Shown here: positions 45,361 through 54,821 of the stretch, piece after piece | Numbering within the stretch: the stretch's first letter is position 1 | Layout: each line of letters starts with the position of its first letter | Source of the DNA: Veillonella denticariosi JCM 15641 | GTDB taxonomy: Bacteria > Bacillota > Negativicutes > Veillonellales > Veillonellaceae | Reading direction: 5' to 3' | NCBI RefSeq assembly: GCF_002959855.1 | Contig: NZ_PPDB01000007.1 | Span: forward strand, 682,001 to 746,000 | DNA length: 64,000 nucleotides | Translations under genes and position numbers: made by a program | The notes under the pieces: model-generated | What the model was told of the DNA's origin: nothing | Database searches by the model: none | The model's input: only the letters and a program-made list of their open reading frames with translations

Positions 45361-46539
45361 CTATTTATTCCGCTGTAACCATGCAATCGCATATTCCGCA
45401 TACACCGCGGATGCCGCGGACAGTACGGAGTCATCCATATTAAATCGATTGTTATGATGATCATAGACGGCATCTACATCAGGGTTTTGAATGCCGATAA
45501 ATGCAAAGCATCCCGGCTTTTTCTGTAAATACCACGCAAAGTCTTCTCCGGGCATCACTTTACGCATTTTCGACAGTTTATCCGCACCGAGCGTATCGAT
45601 AACCACCTGTTCAGCAAGAGCGCTGCAACTTTCATCATTAATCGTCGGAGGAACCCGTTTTTCATAGGTTAATGTCGCCTCCGCGCCATAGGCAAGGGCC
45701 GTATGTTCCACGATTTGACGCATTCGATCGACGATATACTCCTCCTGATGAGGATCAAAGAAGCGAACGGTTCCGCCCATTGTCGCCTCTCCGGGAATCA
45801 CATTCCATTCCGAGCCGGAATGAATATTTCCGATTGTGACCACTACGGAATCAAGGGCGCTTACATTACGGGATACAACCGTTTGCAGATTCAGAACGAT
45901 GGCACTGGCCACAACCACCGCATCAACGGCCTGATGCGGCTGAGCTCCATGGCCTTGTTTTCCCTTTACATTAATAGAAAACAGGCTGCTCGCCGCCATG
46001 CGTTCCCCCGCTTCAACAGATACGAGACCGGCGGGCAAATCAATCCACACATGACCGCCGAAAATGGCGTCAATTTTTTCAAACCAGTCACCGAATTTAA
46101 TAAATTCCGGTGCACCACCGCCGGTTTCTTCAGCCGGTTGGAATACGAGGTATACATCTCCCTCCAAACGATCCTTCATCTGCATCAGCATTTTAGCCGC
46201 CCCTAAGAGAATCGCCATATGCCCGTCATGACCGCACGCATGCATCTTGCCATCTACCTCGGATTTATATTCGCATGTATTATGCTCCTGCACAGGCAGC
46301 GCATCAATATCGGCACGCAAACCTATCGCCTTGCCCGGTTTAGCCCCCCGAATGATACCGATGAGCCCCGTCTTGCGCACGTCATCAACATGCACCTCAA
46401 CGCCCATGGACTCCAATTCTTTAGCCAAGGTCTTCGTCGTTTCGAATTCTTCATTACTTAGTTCCGGATGTCTGTGAAAGTACCGTCTCCATTCCTGTAC
46501 ATAGGTTTTATATTGTTCAATCAAATCACGACTATGCAT
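45361..46539 (-). CDS. M20D amidohydrolase (hippurate/indoleacetyl-amino-acid hydrolase family), copy 1
   Basis: This 392-residue zinc-dependent aminoacylase-like enzyme has the metal site HACGHDGHMAILLGAA near residue 100, the catalytic FQPAEETGGG near 135, and a dimerisation domain with GKQGHGAQPHQAVD. The N-terminus WRRYFHRHPELSNEE is typical of M20D. It removes acyl groups from amino acids or small amides; the exact substrate is unknown. It is a paralog of the protein at 51150-52334. Its ribosome binding site is weak. It is a single-gene unit. Confidence 0.9.
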   Translation of the reverse strand: MHSRDLIEQYKTYVQEWRRYFHRHPELSNEEFETTKTLAKELESMGVEVHVDDVRKTGLIGIIRGAKPGKAIGLRADIDALPVQEHNTCEYKSEVDGKMHACGHDGHMAILLGAAKMLMQMKDRLEGDVYLVFQPAEETGGGAPEFIKFGDWFEKIDAIFGGHVWIDLPAGLVSVEAGERMAASSLFSINVKGKQGHGAQPHQAVDAVVVASAIVLNLQTVVSRNVSALDSVVVTIGNIHSGSEWNVIPGEATMGGTVRFFDPHQEEYIVDRMRQIVEHTALAYGAEATLTYEKRVPPTINDESCSALAEQVVIDTLGADKLSKMRKVMPGEDFAWYLQKKPGCFAFIGIQNPDVDAVYDHHNNRFNMDDSVLSAASAVYAEYAIAWLQRNK

Positions 46540-46608
46540 ATTCTATCTCTTTCTCTATTAATCCCCTATTTTCCCCTTTTTATCAGGAATAAAAGGCCTA
46601 ACGTAAAA

Positions 46609-46638
46609 GAAAACGGCAGGCAAAAACCTGTCGTTTTC
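46609..46638 (-). terminator. Terminator of the 60-residue protein gene
   Basis: GAAAACGACAGG/CCTGCCGTTTTC hairpin with TTTTC tail on the minus strand, just after the stop. Confidence 0.85.
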
Positions 46639-46645
46639 TAATTTC

Positions 46646-46828
46646 TTATCGGTTGCGCAATACCGCCTGTACCGCAAAGGTTACAACAGCTGTGGCCGCT
46701 GCTACAGCAACTGTAATTTTTAATGTAGTACAAACTTCGTCTTTGGTCGGTTTTGCTTTGCTTGCAATATCCAATGTTTTAGCTACTGCAGGCACTAGTA
46801 CGTCGTTGCGTAAGGATTCTGTATTCAT
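46646..46828 (-). CDS. Small membrane-associated protein, unknown function
   Basis: This is a 60-residue protein, MNTESLRNDVLVPAVAKTLD at the N-terminus and a C-terminal hydrophobic helix ITVAVAAATAVVTFAVQAV before a short basic end. GGAGGAC precedes the ATG and a good terminator follows, which supports a real gene. It lies between argD and the first M20 gene. No family is recognised. Confidence 0.65.
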   Translation of the reverse strand: MNTESLRNDVLVPAVAKTLDIASKAKPTKDEVCTTLKITVAVAAATAVVTFAVQAVLRNR

Positions 46829-46910
46829 GATAGTCCTCCATTCATTATATTTCTTTTAGAGTATCACGAATATTGTATAAAGTCTACAATGTTTATTATC
46901 TCTACACGGT

Positions 46911-48095
46911 TTATTTACTTAGACTTTCAATAACATCAGCCACAACTGCAACCGCCTTTTCCAGCTGCTCTTGAGGAATGTTAAGAGCCGGCAATAAACG
47001 GACCTTGTTTTTCGCTGAAAGTACGACAACCCCTCGTTCTAAACATTTCAAGATTACATCCTTCACATCGACGGTCGTTTCGATACCGAGCATCAAGCCC
47101 ATACCGCTGACATCGACAATTCCCGGTTTTCCCGCCAATGCGGATTTTACATAATCCCCTTTAGCTTTAACGGTTTTGAGAAATTCCGGCGTCAATCGAC
47201 TGATAATGGTATTTCCGGCCGCCGCACAGATAGGATTACCGCCGAACGTAGTGGCATGAGCGCCGGCAGTGAGTACATATTGCGTTTTTTCATTAAACAG
47301 TGTGGCCCCCATTGGCAAACCTCCGGCAAGTCCCTTAGCGGTAGACACGATATCCGGCTCAATACCGAACTGCTCATACGCATACAAGGTGCCTGTCCGG
47401 CCGTTCCCTGTTTGCACCTCGTCGATAAGAACCAGTTGATCGTGCTCATGAGCATATTTTGTAACGGCTTGCACAAATTCCGCATCAAGCGGCATAACTC
47501 CGCCCTCACCTTGAATCGGTTCCATCATGACGGCGCATACATTCGGATTTGATAACACCTGCAGTGCCGCCTCTATATCGTTGGCAGCTGTATGAACGAA
47601 TCCCTCCGTAAAAGGAAAGAAATGCTGATGAAATACATCTTGTCCCGTAGCGGATAATGTCGTTACGGTACGCCCGTGAAAACTGTTGACGAGCGTGACG
47701 ATTACATTACGACCGTCCCCATATGTATCATGACTGTACTTACGAGCCGCCTTAATGGCACATTCATTGGATTCCGCTCCGGAGTTAGAGAAAAACACCT
47801 TCTTCATGCCCGTTTTGGCACATAACTGTTTAGCCAATTCGATTTGCGGTAATGTGTGATATAAATTCGATACATGATTAAGAGCATGAGCCTGCTTCGT
47901 CACCGCATCGGACCACGCTTCGTCATCCACACCGAATGCGGTAACGCCGATACCGGACCCCAAGTCAATATACTCTTTACCGTTGACATCCCACAATAAA
48001 GAGCCTTTCCCCTTTTCAAAACATACATTGAAACGGCCATACGTATTGGCTATATATTCTTTATCCTGTTTTTCAAAATCTGTTGTACTATTCAT
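46911..48095 (-). CDS. argD: Acetylornithine aminotransferase
   Basis: This 394-residue class III PLP aminotransferase converts N-acetylglutamate semialdehyde to N-acetylornithine. It has FFSNSGAESNECAIKAAR near residue 100, LVLIDEVQTGNGRTG with the PLP aspartate, and the Schiff-base lysine in STAKGLAGGLPMGA near 247. It is the last gene of the arg operon, about 100 bp after argB. The start at 48095 has GGAGG five bases upstream; a neighbouring ATG at 48098 is too close. Confidence 0.94.
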   Translation of the reverse strand: MNSTTDFEKQDKEYIANTYGRFNVCFEKGKGSLLWDVNGKEYIDLGSGIGVTAFGVDDEAWSDAVTKQAHALNHVSNLYHTLPQIELAKQLCAKTGMKKVFFSNSGAESNECAIKAARKYSHDTYGDGRNVIVTLVNSFHGRTVTTLSATGQDVFHQHFFPFTEGFVHTAANDIEAALQVLSNPNVCAVMMEPIQGEGGVMPLDAEFVQAVTKYAHEHDQLVLIDEVQTGNGRTGTLYAYEQFGIEPDIVSTAKGLAGGLPMGATLFNEKTQYVLTAGAHATTFGGNPICAAAGNTIISRLTPEFLKTVKAKGDYVKSALAGKPGIVDVSGMGLMLGIETTVDVKDVILKCLERGVVVLSAKNKVRLLPALNIPQEQLEKAVAVVADVIESLSK

Positions 48096-48198
48096 CATAT
48101 CCTCCAATCGTACGATCCTTATCGATACCTGTATCCTATAAACCACTTATCGGATATACACCTATATTACACAGAATAATGACCTTACCGAAAACATG

Positions 48199-49059
48199 TT
48201 AGCCGGCTACAAACATCGTGCCAAGGCCTTCATCTGTCAACAATTCAATCAAGATAGCATGCGGTATTTCTCCGTTGATAATAAATACCTTTTGAGCTCC
48301 CGCTTCAATGGCCTCTAAGCAGCAGTCCACCTTCGGAATCATACCGCCGGCGATAATGCCGTCCGCTTTGAGCTGAGCCGCTTCCGACACGGTAATCTTT
48401 GAAATCAGCGATAACGGGTCATTTACATCACGCAAAACACCGTCAATATTGGTCATGGCAACCATCGTCTCCGCTTTAAGAGCTCCAGCAACTTTTGCGG
48501 ACACCGTATCTGCATTGATATTATAGGTCTTGCCGTCTTTCCCCATCCCGATAGAAGATATGACAGGAATATAACCCTTGCTGATAACATCATCGATAAC
48601 TGTCGTGTCGATATAATCTATGGCCCCTACATAACCGAGTGTTTCATCCTGTCGGTGCACCTGAATCATATTGCCGTCCACACCGCAAAGACCGATAGCC
48701 TTGCCGCCGAGATCCACAAGATCCGCCACGAGGCTTTTATTCACCTTGCCGGCTAAAACCATTTGTACCACATCCATAGTCGGTTCATCGGTGACGCGTA
48801 AACCATTCGAAAAATGAGATTCTATGTTCATAGCATCTAATGTGCTGTTGATGGCGGGACCGCCGCCGTGGACGAGAACAACTTTCACCCCCACCAATTG
48901 GAGCAACAGTAAATCCTTCATAACGGACTTTTTCAACGCCTCATCGGTCATGGCATTCCCGCCGTACTTAACGACAACATATTGATCTGTATATTGTTTT
49001 ATATATGGAACGGCCGCCGTCAAAATATGTGCCCGCATCGCATTTGTTACATTATTCAT
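48199..49059 (-). CDS. argB: Acetylglutamate kinase
   Basis: This 286-residue amino acid kinase phosphorylates N-acetylglutamate, the second step toward arginine. YVVVKYGGNAMTDEAL (near residue 28), LVHGGGPAI near 65 and AGKVNKSLV are conserved, and the C-terminal IAGGMIPKVD region fits. It lies 10 bp after argC. Feedback sensitivity to arginine is known for this family in long-pathway organisms but cannot be judged here. Confidence 0.95.
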   Translation of the reverse strand: MNNVTNAMRAHILTAAVPYIKQYTDQYVVVKYGGNAMTDEALKKSVMKDLLLLQLVGVKVVLVHGGGPAINSTLDAMNIESHFSNGLRVTDEPTMDVVQMVLAGKVNKSLVADLVDLGGKAIGLCGVDGNMIQVHRQDETLGYVGAIDYIDTTVIDDVISKGYIPVISSIGMGKDGKTYNINADTVSAKVAGALKAETMVAMTNIDGVLRDVNDPLSLISKITVSEAAQLKADGIIAGGMIPKVDCCLEAIEAGAQKVFIINGEIPHAILIELLTDEGLGTMFVAG

Positions 49060-49069
49060 GATGTCCCCT

Positions 49070-50020
49070 CTAGCCTAATTCCAATCCGGTTTCCTCCGGT
49101 AAGCCTAACGCGATATTCATGCATTGGACGGCTGCGCCCGACGCACCTTTACCTAAATTATCGAAAATCGCATGAACCATGATGCGGTCGTCATTACCCG
49201 TCACATGGATTCTCATGCTGTCCGTATTACTCATCTGATTGGCGTTGAGCATACCGCTATTGCTATTTTCATCAAATGTCGCCACGTTTACGATGACGCT
49301 GTCCTTGTAAAAGTCAGTCAATGTATGTTGCACCGTAGCTATACTGATAGGTTTTTGACATAATCGGCTGTGAATACCGACGGTGACCTCCATGCCTGAA
49401 TAATAATCGTCAACGATGGGCATAAAAATCGGAGCCTCGCTGAGGTCGCACACATGCTGCACCTCCGGTAAGTGCTTATGCTGTTGTCCAAGGCCATATT
49501 GACGTGGCGCATACAGGAAGTAATCCTTCGGTTCGCTCTCATATTGTCCGATCATTTTCTTACCGCCGCCGCTATATCCCGTTAGTGATGTGATGGTAAA
49601 CGGATAATCAGCCGGTACAAGTCCTGCCTTTATAAGCGGTGCGATACAGGCGATCATGCCGCTCGCATGACATCCGGGATTTGCGATATGCTTTTCTGTA
49701 GCAATCGCTGTTTTGTAGCTTTCACCAAGTTCAGGAAAACCATAGGCCCAGTCCGCATTCGTTCTGAAAGCCGTCGATGTATCGATAACCTTACACGGCA
49801 AATCACCGATGGCCGCCATAATGTCCTTGGATGCCGCATCCGGCAAACAAAGAAATACGATATCTGCATTCTTAGCTACCGCTTTGATAGCTTCAATATT
49901 TTTACGATCCTCATCGGCGGTAGCCAATAATTCAATATCTTTTCTGTCGGACAACCGTTCATGAATCCGGAGCCCCGTGGTCCCTTCATGACCGACGATA
50001 AACACCTTATACGATGCCAT
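49070..50020 (-). CDS. argC: N-acetyl-gamma-glutamyl-phosphate reductase
   Basis: This 316-residue NADPH enzyme is of the short (type 2) ArgC form. VFIVGHEGTTGLRIHERL is the N-terminal dinucleotide fold, and the catalytic cysteine is in IANPGCHASGMIA near residue 117. The following SLTGYSGGGKKM motif is typical of the family. It lies between argF and argB. The start at 50020 follows GAGGTG; an in-frame codon four residues earlier is less likely. Confidence 0.94.
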   Translation of the reverse strand: MASYKVFIVGHEGTTGLRIHERLSDRKDIELLATADEDRKNIEAIKAVAKNADIVFLCLPDAASKDIMAAIGDLPCKVIDTSTAFRTNADWAYGFPELGESYKTAIATEKHIANPGCHASGMIACIAPLIKAGLVPADYPFTITSLTGYSGGGKKMIGQYESEPKDYFLYAPRQYGLGQQHKHLPEVQHVCDLSEAPIFMPIVDDYYSGMEVTVGIHSRLCQKPISIATVQHTLTDFYKDSVIVNVATFDENSNSGMLNANQMSNTDSMRIHVTGNDDRIMVHAIFDNLGKGASGAAVQCMNIALGLPEETGLELG

Positions 50021-50129
50021 ACTACACCTCAATTCTCACCTCTATATCGGTGATCAAACCTGCTCTTTGTTCACGGCACTCTCTGCCATGCTGAATAAAC
50101 TATACTCATAATCGCTTAAAGCAAAGAAT

Positions 50130-51140
50130 TTATTTCATTGGATAGTCGCCGAATGTGGCAACCATAACAGCCTTAATCGTGTGAAGGCGATTTTCCGCCT
50201 CTTGGAACACAAGAGAATTAGGACCTTCAAAGACTTCTTCCGTCACCTCTATACCGTTCATGCCGAATCGTTCAAAGATATCGTGACCGACCTGTGTTTC
50301 CGTATTGTGGAACGCCGGTAAGCAATGACAGAATTTAACATTTGGATTTTCCGTCAGTTCCAGCATCTTTGCATTTACCTGATACGGTTTGAATGTATTG
50401 ATACGTTCCTCCCACATATCGTAAGTGTCGCCCATCGTCACCCATACACCCGTATAGATAACATCTAAGCCTTTAACGCCGCTCGCCACATCATCCGTAA
50501 CGGTAATGGTCGCACCGGTCTCCTTCGCCACCTTGAGGCATTCTTCATAGAACAGTCCGGCCGGCCAGAATTTTTTAGGTCCGATCAATCTGAAATCCAT
50601 CCCCATTTTGACGGCGCCGCTCATCAGAGCGTTGCACATATTCGATTGCCCATGTCCTACATAGGCAAAAGAAATTTCATGCAACGGTTTATCCATATTC
50701 TCCTGTAAAGTCAAGAAATTGGCCAAGGTCTGTGTGGGATGATCCATATCTGTAAGGCCGTTCCACACAGGCACACCGGAATAATCCGCCAATGTATCTA
50801 CATCTTCTTGCGCAAAACCTCTGAATTCGATGGCATCATACATGGAACCCAATACACGAGCCGTATCCTTTAAAGACTCCTTTTTATTCATCTGAGATCC
50901 GCTTGGTCCGAGGTACGTCGTATGCGCCCCCTGATCTGCAGCCCCGACTTCAAAGGCACAACGAGTCCGTGTGGAATCCTTTTCAAAGATAAGAACAAAA
51001 TTTTTCCCGGTTAATGTCTTTACCTCCGTACCCGCTTTTTTATCCGCCTTAAGTTGAGCCGCAAGTTTTAGAAAATACTTGATTTCATCCGGTGTATATT
51101 GAAGCATTGTTTTAAATGATTGATTCTGTAAACTTTTCAT
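50130..51140 (-). CDS. argF: Ornithine carbamoyltransferase
   Basis: This 336-residue enzyme makes citrulline from ornithine and carbamoyl phosphate. The carbamoyl phosphate loop is [14 protein letters not shown] near residue 53, the ornithine loop includes the [12 protein letters not shown] segment, and [10 protein letters not shown] near 272 is the catalytic cysteine region. It lies 9 bp after the M20 gene and 109 bp before argC in the arg operon. The position favours the anabolic enzyme rather than a catabolic ArcB. Confidence 0.94.
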   Translation of the reverse strand: MKSLQNQSFKTMLQYTPDEIKYFLKLAAQLKADKKAGTEVKTLTGKNFVLIFEKDSTRTRCAFEVGAADQGAHTTYLGPSGSQMNKKESLKDTARVLGSMYDAIEFRGFAQEDVDTLADYSGVPVWNGLTDMDHPTQTLANFLTLQENMDKPLHEISFAYVGHGQSNMCNALMSGAVKMGMDFRLIGPKKFWPAGLFYEECLKVAKETGATITVTDDVASGVKGLDVIYTGVWVTMGDTYDMWEERINTFKPYQVNAKMLELTENPNVKFCHCLPAFHNTETQVGHDIFERFGMNGIEVTEEVFEGPNSLVFQEAENRLHTIKAVMVATFGDYPMK

Positions 51141-51149
51141 AATAACCTC

Positions 51150-52334
51150 TTATTTCTCCTGTAATAACTCCGCTGCTATGCCGGCCATCATGGTAATTCC
51201 CGGTTCCAGTATGCTTTCATCAATGGTGAAAGCTGCATTATGTAAGGCCGGATTACCTTCAAATCCCGTTCCCAACCAGAGGAATGCCCCTTTGATTTTA
51301 TTTAGATATGCGGAAAAATCTTCCGCCGCCATCGACGGAAATTCCGGGTGTACCACCGCATCATTGCCAAGATAGGTTTCAACAATATGTGTGACATAGT
51401 CAATAGCATCCGCATCGTTAATTGTGGCCCCATGTCCACGACGATATTCCAATGTACTGGTTGTACCGAACATCATGTCGAGGGCCTTGAGACTTTCACC
51501 GAGGCGACGTTCAATGTAATCCCGTTTCGCCGGGTCATAGGTTCTGCAGGTTCCCTCCAGATATGCATCTCCGGAGCCCACATTATATCGATCACCGGAG
51601 TTAAAGACACCGATTGTACATACGAGATTGTCCATAGGATTGGTTTCACGAGCCACCATGGACTCTACATTGACAATCCAGTTCGCCGCGGCCACAATGG
51701 CATCAATACCGTTGTGAGGCTCGGCGCCATGGGTAGCCTTCCCCTTGATATGTACAAGGAATCGATCCGATGCGGCCATGAGGTTTCCTTTCTTGAGTCC
51801 CACCGTCCCCACCGGCAGCTGAGGCCATACATGAAGCCCGTAAATCTCGTCCACATCATCCAAAACACCGGAGTCCACGATACCTTGTGCCCCTTTAATA
51901 AGTGCTTCCTCCTCCGCAGGCTGGAATACGAGTTTCACAGTTCCGTGTAATTGGTCCTTGACGGATTGCAGAATGGCTGCCGCTCCTAATAGAATAGCCA
52001 TATGGCTGTCATGGCCGCATGCATGCATAACACCGGGATTCTCAGATGTAAAAGGCAGACCCGTTACCTCCATGATAGGCAATGCATCCATATCTGCCCG
52101 AAGTCCCACTACAGGGCCATCAAAGGCACCTTTAATCTCTCCGATAACTGCATATTTATATACATCCGCTTTAAAAGGAATACCTAAATCCGTCAGCACG
52201 CTCTGAATAAACGCGGATGTTTCCTTTTCTTCACCGGATAGTTCAGGATGGCTATGAATATGACGGCGCCATGCCACAACTTGTTCTTTATATTGAGAGG
52301 CATATTGTTTAATTAAATCTTGTAGTGTATGCAT
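51150..52334 (-). CDS. M20D amidohydrolase in the arginine operon, copy 2 (candidate N-acetylornithine deacetylase)
   Basis: This 394-residue protein has the M20D features: N-terminal WRRHIHSHPELSGEEKETS, HACGHDSHMAILLGAAAIL near residue 105, the catalytic VFQPAEEEALIKGAQG near 135, and a dimer domain with GKATHGAEPHNGID. It is first in the operon before argF-argC-argB-argD. Neither argJ nor argE is present, so it could remove the acetyl group from N-acetylornithine; that is inferred from context. A peptidase or other amidohydrolase role is possible. It is a paralog of 45361-46539. Confidence 0.85.
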   Translation of the reverse strand: MHTLQDLIKQYASQYKEQVVAWRRHIHSHPELSGEEKETSAFIQSVLTDLGIPFKADVYKYAVIGEIKGAFDGPVVGLRADMDALPIMEVTGLPFTSENPGVMHACGHDSHMAILLGAAAILQSVKDQLHGTVKLVFQPAEEEALIKGAQGIVDSGVLDDVDEIYGLHVWPQLPVGTVGLKKGNLMAASDRFLVHIKGKATHGAEPHNGIDAIVAAANWIVNVESMVARETNPMDNLVCTIGVFNSGDRYNVGSGDAYLEGTCRTYDPAKRDYIERRLGESLKALDMMFGTTSTLEYRRGHGATINDADAIDYVTHIVETYLGNDAVVHPEFPSMAAEDFSAYLNKIKGAFLWLGTGFEGNPALHNAAFTIDESILEPGITMMAGIAAELLQEK

Positions 52335-52388
52335 GACGATTTCTCCTTTTCCGCAAAATATACAGAACCCATTTATTTATACACAAAC

Positions 52389-52443
52389 TTTGTATTTTTA
52401 TAATCCATGTACGTATTATAATCCCATAATTTTCATTTCGCAA
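52389..52443 (-). promoter_or_regulatory. Promoter and ARG-box-like sequences of the arginine operon
   Basis: On the minus strand TTGCGA (52438-52443), 17 bp, TATAAT (52415-52420). A/T-rich ARG-box-like sequences flank it: GGATTATAAAAATACAAA (52389-52406), CGTATAAATACTT (52442-52454) and TGTATAATTACAAATAAAAA near 52465-52484. ArgR control is plausible. The rest of 52335-52740 shows no gene. Confidence 0.5.
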
Positions 52444-52618
52444 GTATTTATACGTTAATGGCGTATTTTTATTTGTAATTATACATATCGCATTTTGTAA
52501 TACCCATACAATCGACTCGAAACGAATATATCAAAATACAGGAAATAATAATATTACAATGAAGCGTCTTTGATGTACTTTCAACATAATAGAGTCATAA
52601 TATAAACAGCACACAAAA

Positions 52619-52644
52619 AAGGCACCTTCCACGGAAAATGCCTT
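52619..52644 (-). terminator. Terminator of the metallophosphoesterase gene
   Basis: AAGGCA-TTCC/GGAA-TGCCTT arms followed by TTTTTTG on the minus strand, about 95 bp after the stop. Confidence 0.8.
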
Positions 52645-52740
52645 AGTATTGTAAAATCTAACATATTAAATTATATTTCACCGTATATATCATGTATCAC
52701 CATAAAATACGATAATATATTAAGTATACTTATACATAAT

Positions 52741-54075
52741 TTATTTTTCTAAAGTCGTTTCGTCCAACAATGTTCCGTCAGGCAAGAAAGACTTAATCGT
52801 TAACGAATGTTTTGTCACCGTCATAGACATATAGTTATCCGTTTCCGGTTGCGGCGCCACATATACATCCAGCGGATGTCTTACCCATAACCCCGGGTAC
52901 CTCACATCACCGGCAACGCCCGTAATGATATAAAGAGGTCCCGATGCATCTCGGTCAAAATTACGCACATGACCGCGATTGCGATAGGTATGTAAATGCG
53001 CCGACAACACAAGATCCACATTAAATTCATCGAAGATAGGCATAAACAATACACCTTCCTCGCTAAATCCGGAAGCACGACTGGCCCCTTCGCGATTAAC
53101 CGCATATTGGAACGGATCACGATGCATGAGCACTACTGTCCATTTCCTGGTATTAGACGCTAAGTCCTGCCGCAGCCATTCGACCTGCACATCATATAAA
53201 TCAGGATGATGTACATCGTGATTGTCCTCATGGTTACTTTCATACAATTGCGTATCCAGTACGACATAGTGAACATCGCCATAATCATAAGAATAATAAC
53301 AACGATTAAACGTATCATTCCCGTTACCGGGCACATCAAAATAATTCAGATACGCCCGGGGTTCACGCATTTTCCAATCTACGGTATACATTTCATGATT
53401 CCCCAATAACGGCGACAACGGAATTCGTGTACTGAGAGGTGCAATAGAATTTAGCCATGCGCGCCATTGTGACGCCGCTTCACCGTTATCCACAAGATCG
53501 CCCATGCTGATATACATAGCCGCCTCAGGGTTACGTTGAGCCGAAGCTTTTACGATTTGATTCCATCCGGAATAATCAGCGGACTGCGAATCCGGATAGA
53601 TGAGCACCTCATATTCATCGGCGCCGGCCGTTTTCAAGGGGTACCATTCACTGCGTCGATCTGTTCCATATCCGACACGATATTCATACTCGGTATCCGG
53701 TGCGAGTCCGGTCAATGTCGCCTCATAAATATATGTGCTTGTACCGTCGTCCGTGAAAGCCTTACTTGATGCATTCTGACTCATAAGACTTGTTGCGGAT
53801 GTATCACCGCGCTTACGATATTCAACCAGCCCATCAGACTCATCACTATCCGATTGCCACATGATGGTTCTGGCAACACTGTTGTCTTTGGCAACAATCT
53901 GACGAATATAACGCCCCTCTGACGCCAATAGCGGTTTAATCTCCTGCCCCGTAGCAACCGCCATGCCACGCTCGAGAAAGGAGACGAAAACATCACGATA
54001 TTCATAAGCACCAAAGAATAAAGCCGCAACAATACCTCCGATGCCTATTATTTTTAATAAATACTTTTTATTCAT
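52741..54075 (-). CDS. Membrane-anchored purple-acid-phosphatase-like metallophosphoesterase
   Basis: This is 444 residues. An N-terminal hydrophobic segment (about 5-22) anchors it, so the rest is outside the cytoplasm. Residues about 55-150 are a fibronectin-III-like domain of the purple acid phosphatase type. The metallophosphoesterase core shows LIYPDSQS, MYISMGDLVDNG, PLLGNHEMY and the histidines VLMHRDPF and SAHLHTYRNRG. It hydrolyses phosphate esters, perhaps for phosphate scavenging; the substrate is unknown. It is a single gene. Confidence 0.88.
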   Translation of the reverse strand: MNKKYLLKIIGIGGIVAALFFGAYEYRDVFVSFLERGMAVATGQEIKPLLASEGRYIRQIVAKDNSVARTIMWQSDSDESDGLVEYRKRGDTSATSLMSQNASSKAFTDDGTSTYIYEATLTGLAPDTEYEYRVGYGTDRRSEWYPLKTAGADEYEVLIYPDSQSADYSGWNQIVKASAQRNPEAAMYISMGDLVDNGEAASQWRAWLNSIAPLSTRIPLSPLLGNHEMYTVDWKMREPRAYLNYFDVPGNGNDTFNRCYYSYDYGDVHYVVLDTQLYESNHEDNHDVHHPDLYDVQVEWLRQDLASNTRKWTVVLMHRDPFQYAVNREGASRASGFSEEGVLFMPIFDEFNVDLVLSAHLHTYRNRGHVRNFDRDASGPLYIITGVAGDVRYPGLWVRHPLDVYVAPQPETDNYMSMTVTKHSLTIKSFLPDGTLLDETTLEK

Positions 54076-54181
54076 ATATCCTCATTTTTATATATTGTAA
54101 ATACATGACCTTATTGTACAAATTAAAGTTCACTTTAAGTCAATATATAATTTTATCATCTTATATAACGCCATATAAAAC

Positions 54182-54204
54182 AAAGGGAGGCTGGGCCTCC
54201 CTTT
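54182..54204 (-). terminator. Terminator of the ilvB-ilvN-carbonic anhydrase operon
   Basis: AAAGGGAGGC/GCCTCCCTTT around CCA, followed by TGTTTTATAT on the minus strand. It begins within the last codon of the carbonic anhydrase gene. Confidence 0.88.
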
Positions 54205-54790
54205 ATTTTTCATAATACTGTTTCATCTGTGTATAGCCGTTTACAATGACTTCAATTTCGCCTGTGCGGGGATGGAAAATTAATCCGTGAATAGGCACAT
54301 CTTTAGGGATAAGAGGATTAACTCGCAGTTCATCTACCGTGTCCTCCACATTTTCCGCAGGATGTGTGAATCCGTCCGCCCATCGCTCCATTTCCCGCTT
54401 TACCATATGAATCGCTTCCGGTGCGATACCGCGAGCCAGCATCTTTTCCGTCAAGTCCTTCGCCGTCGTCTTGGACATACCGCATTCATGATGTCCGATA
54501 ATAAAAATTTCATTAACACCGAGTTCATAGATACATACCAGTAAGCTGCGAACAACGCCATCAAAAGGACCGGTAATACAGTTTCCGGCGGTCTTTACAA
54601 TCTTAGCTTCCCCACGGCCGATGTCCATGGAATCCTCCAGAAAGTTTACAAGGCGTGTATCCATACATGTGACAATGGCCATCTGACGACTCGGCATCTT
54701 ACTGCACTTTGTATCAGTTTCCACATAACCCGTATTTTGATCTTCCACGTATTCTCTATTATGGGCTAAAATATCATCCAGTAAACTCAT
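54203..54790 (-). CDS. Beta-class carbonic anhydrase
   Basis: This 195-residue zinc enzyme interconverts carbon dioxide and bicarbonate. Zinc ligands and catalytic residues are seen as TCMDTRL (near residue 41) and IIGHHECGM (near 99), with the family's VKTAGNCITG. It is 31 bp after ilvN on the same strand with no terminator between. Sharing a transcript with acetolactate synthase, which releases carbon dioxide, is notable. A start with GGAGG upstream is well placed. Confidence 0.9.
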   Translation of the reverse strand: MSLLDDILAHNREYVEDQNTGYVETDTKCSKMPSRQMAIVTCMDTRLVNFLEDSMDIGRGEAKIVKTAGNCITGPFDGVVRSLLVCIYELGVNEIFIIGHHECGMSKTTAKDLTEKMLARGIAPEAIHMVKREMERWADGFTHPAENVEDTVDELRVNPLIPKDVPIHGLIFHPRTGEIEVIVNGYTQMKQYYEK

Positions 54791-54821
54791 GGTACCTCCT
54801 ATATTAAAAGATTATAATCAA

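Noticed and set aside
51348-51950. A 200-codon plus-strand open frame opposite the M20 gene of the arg operon
   Set aside because: It mirrors the codon structure of the real minus-strand gene and has no start signals.
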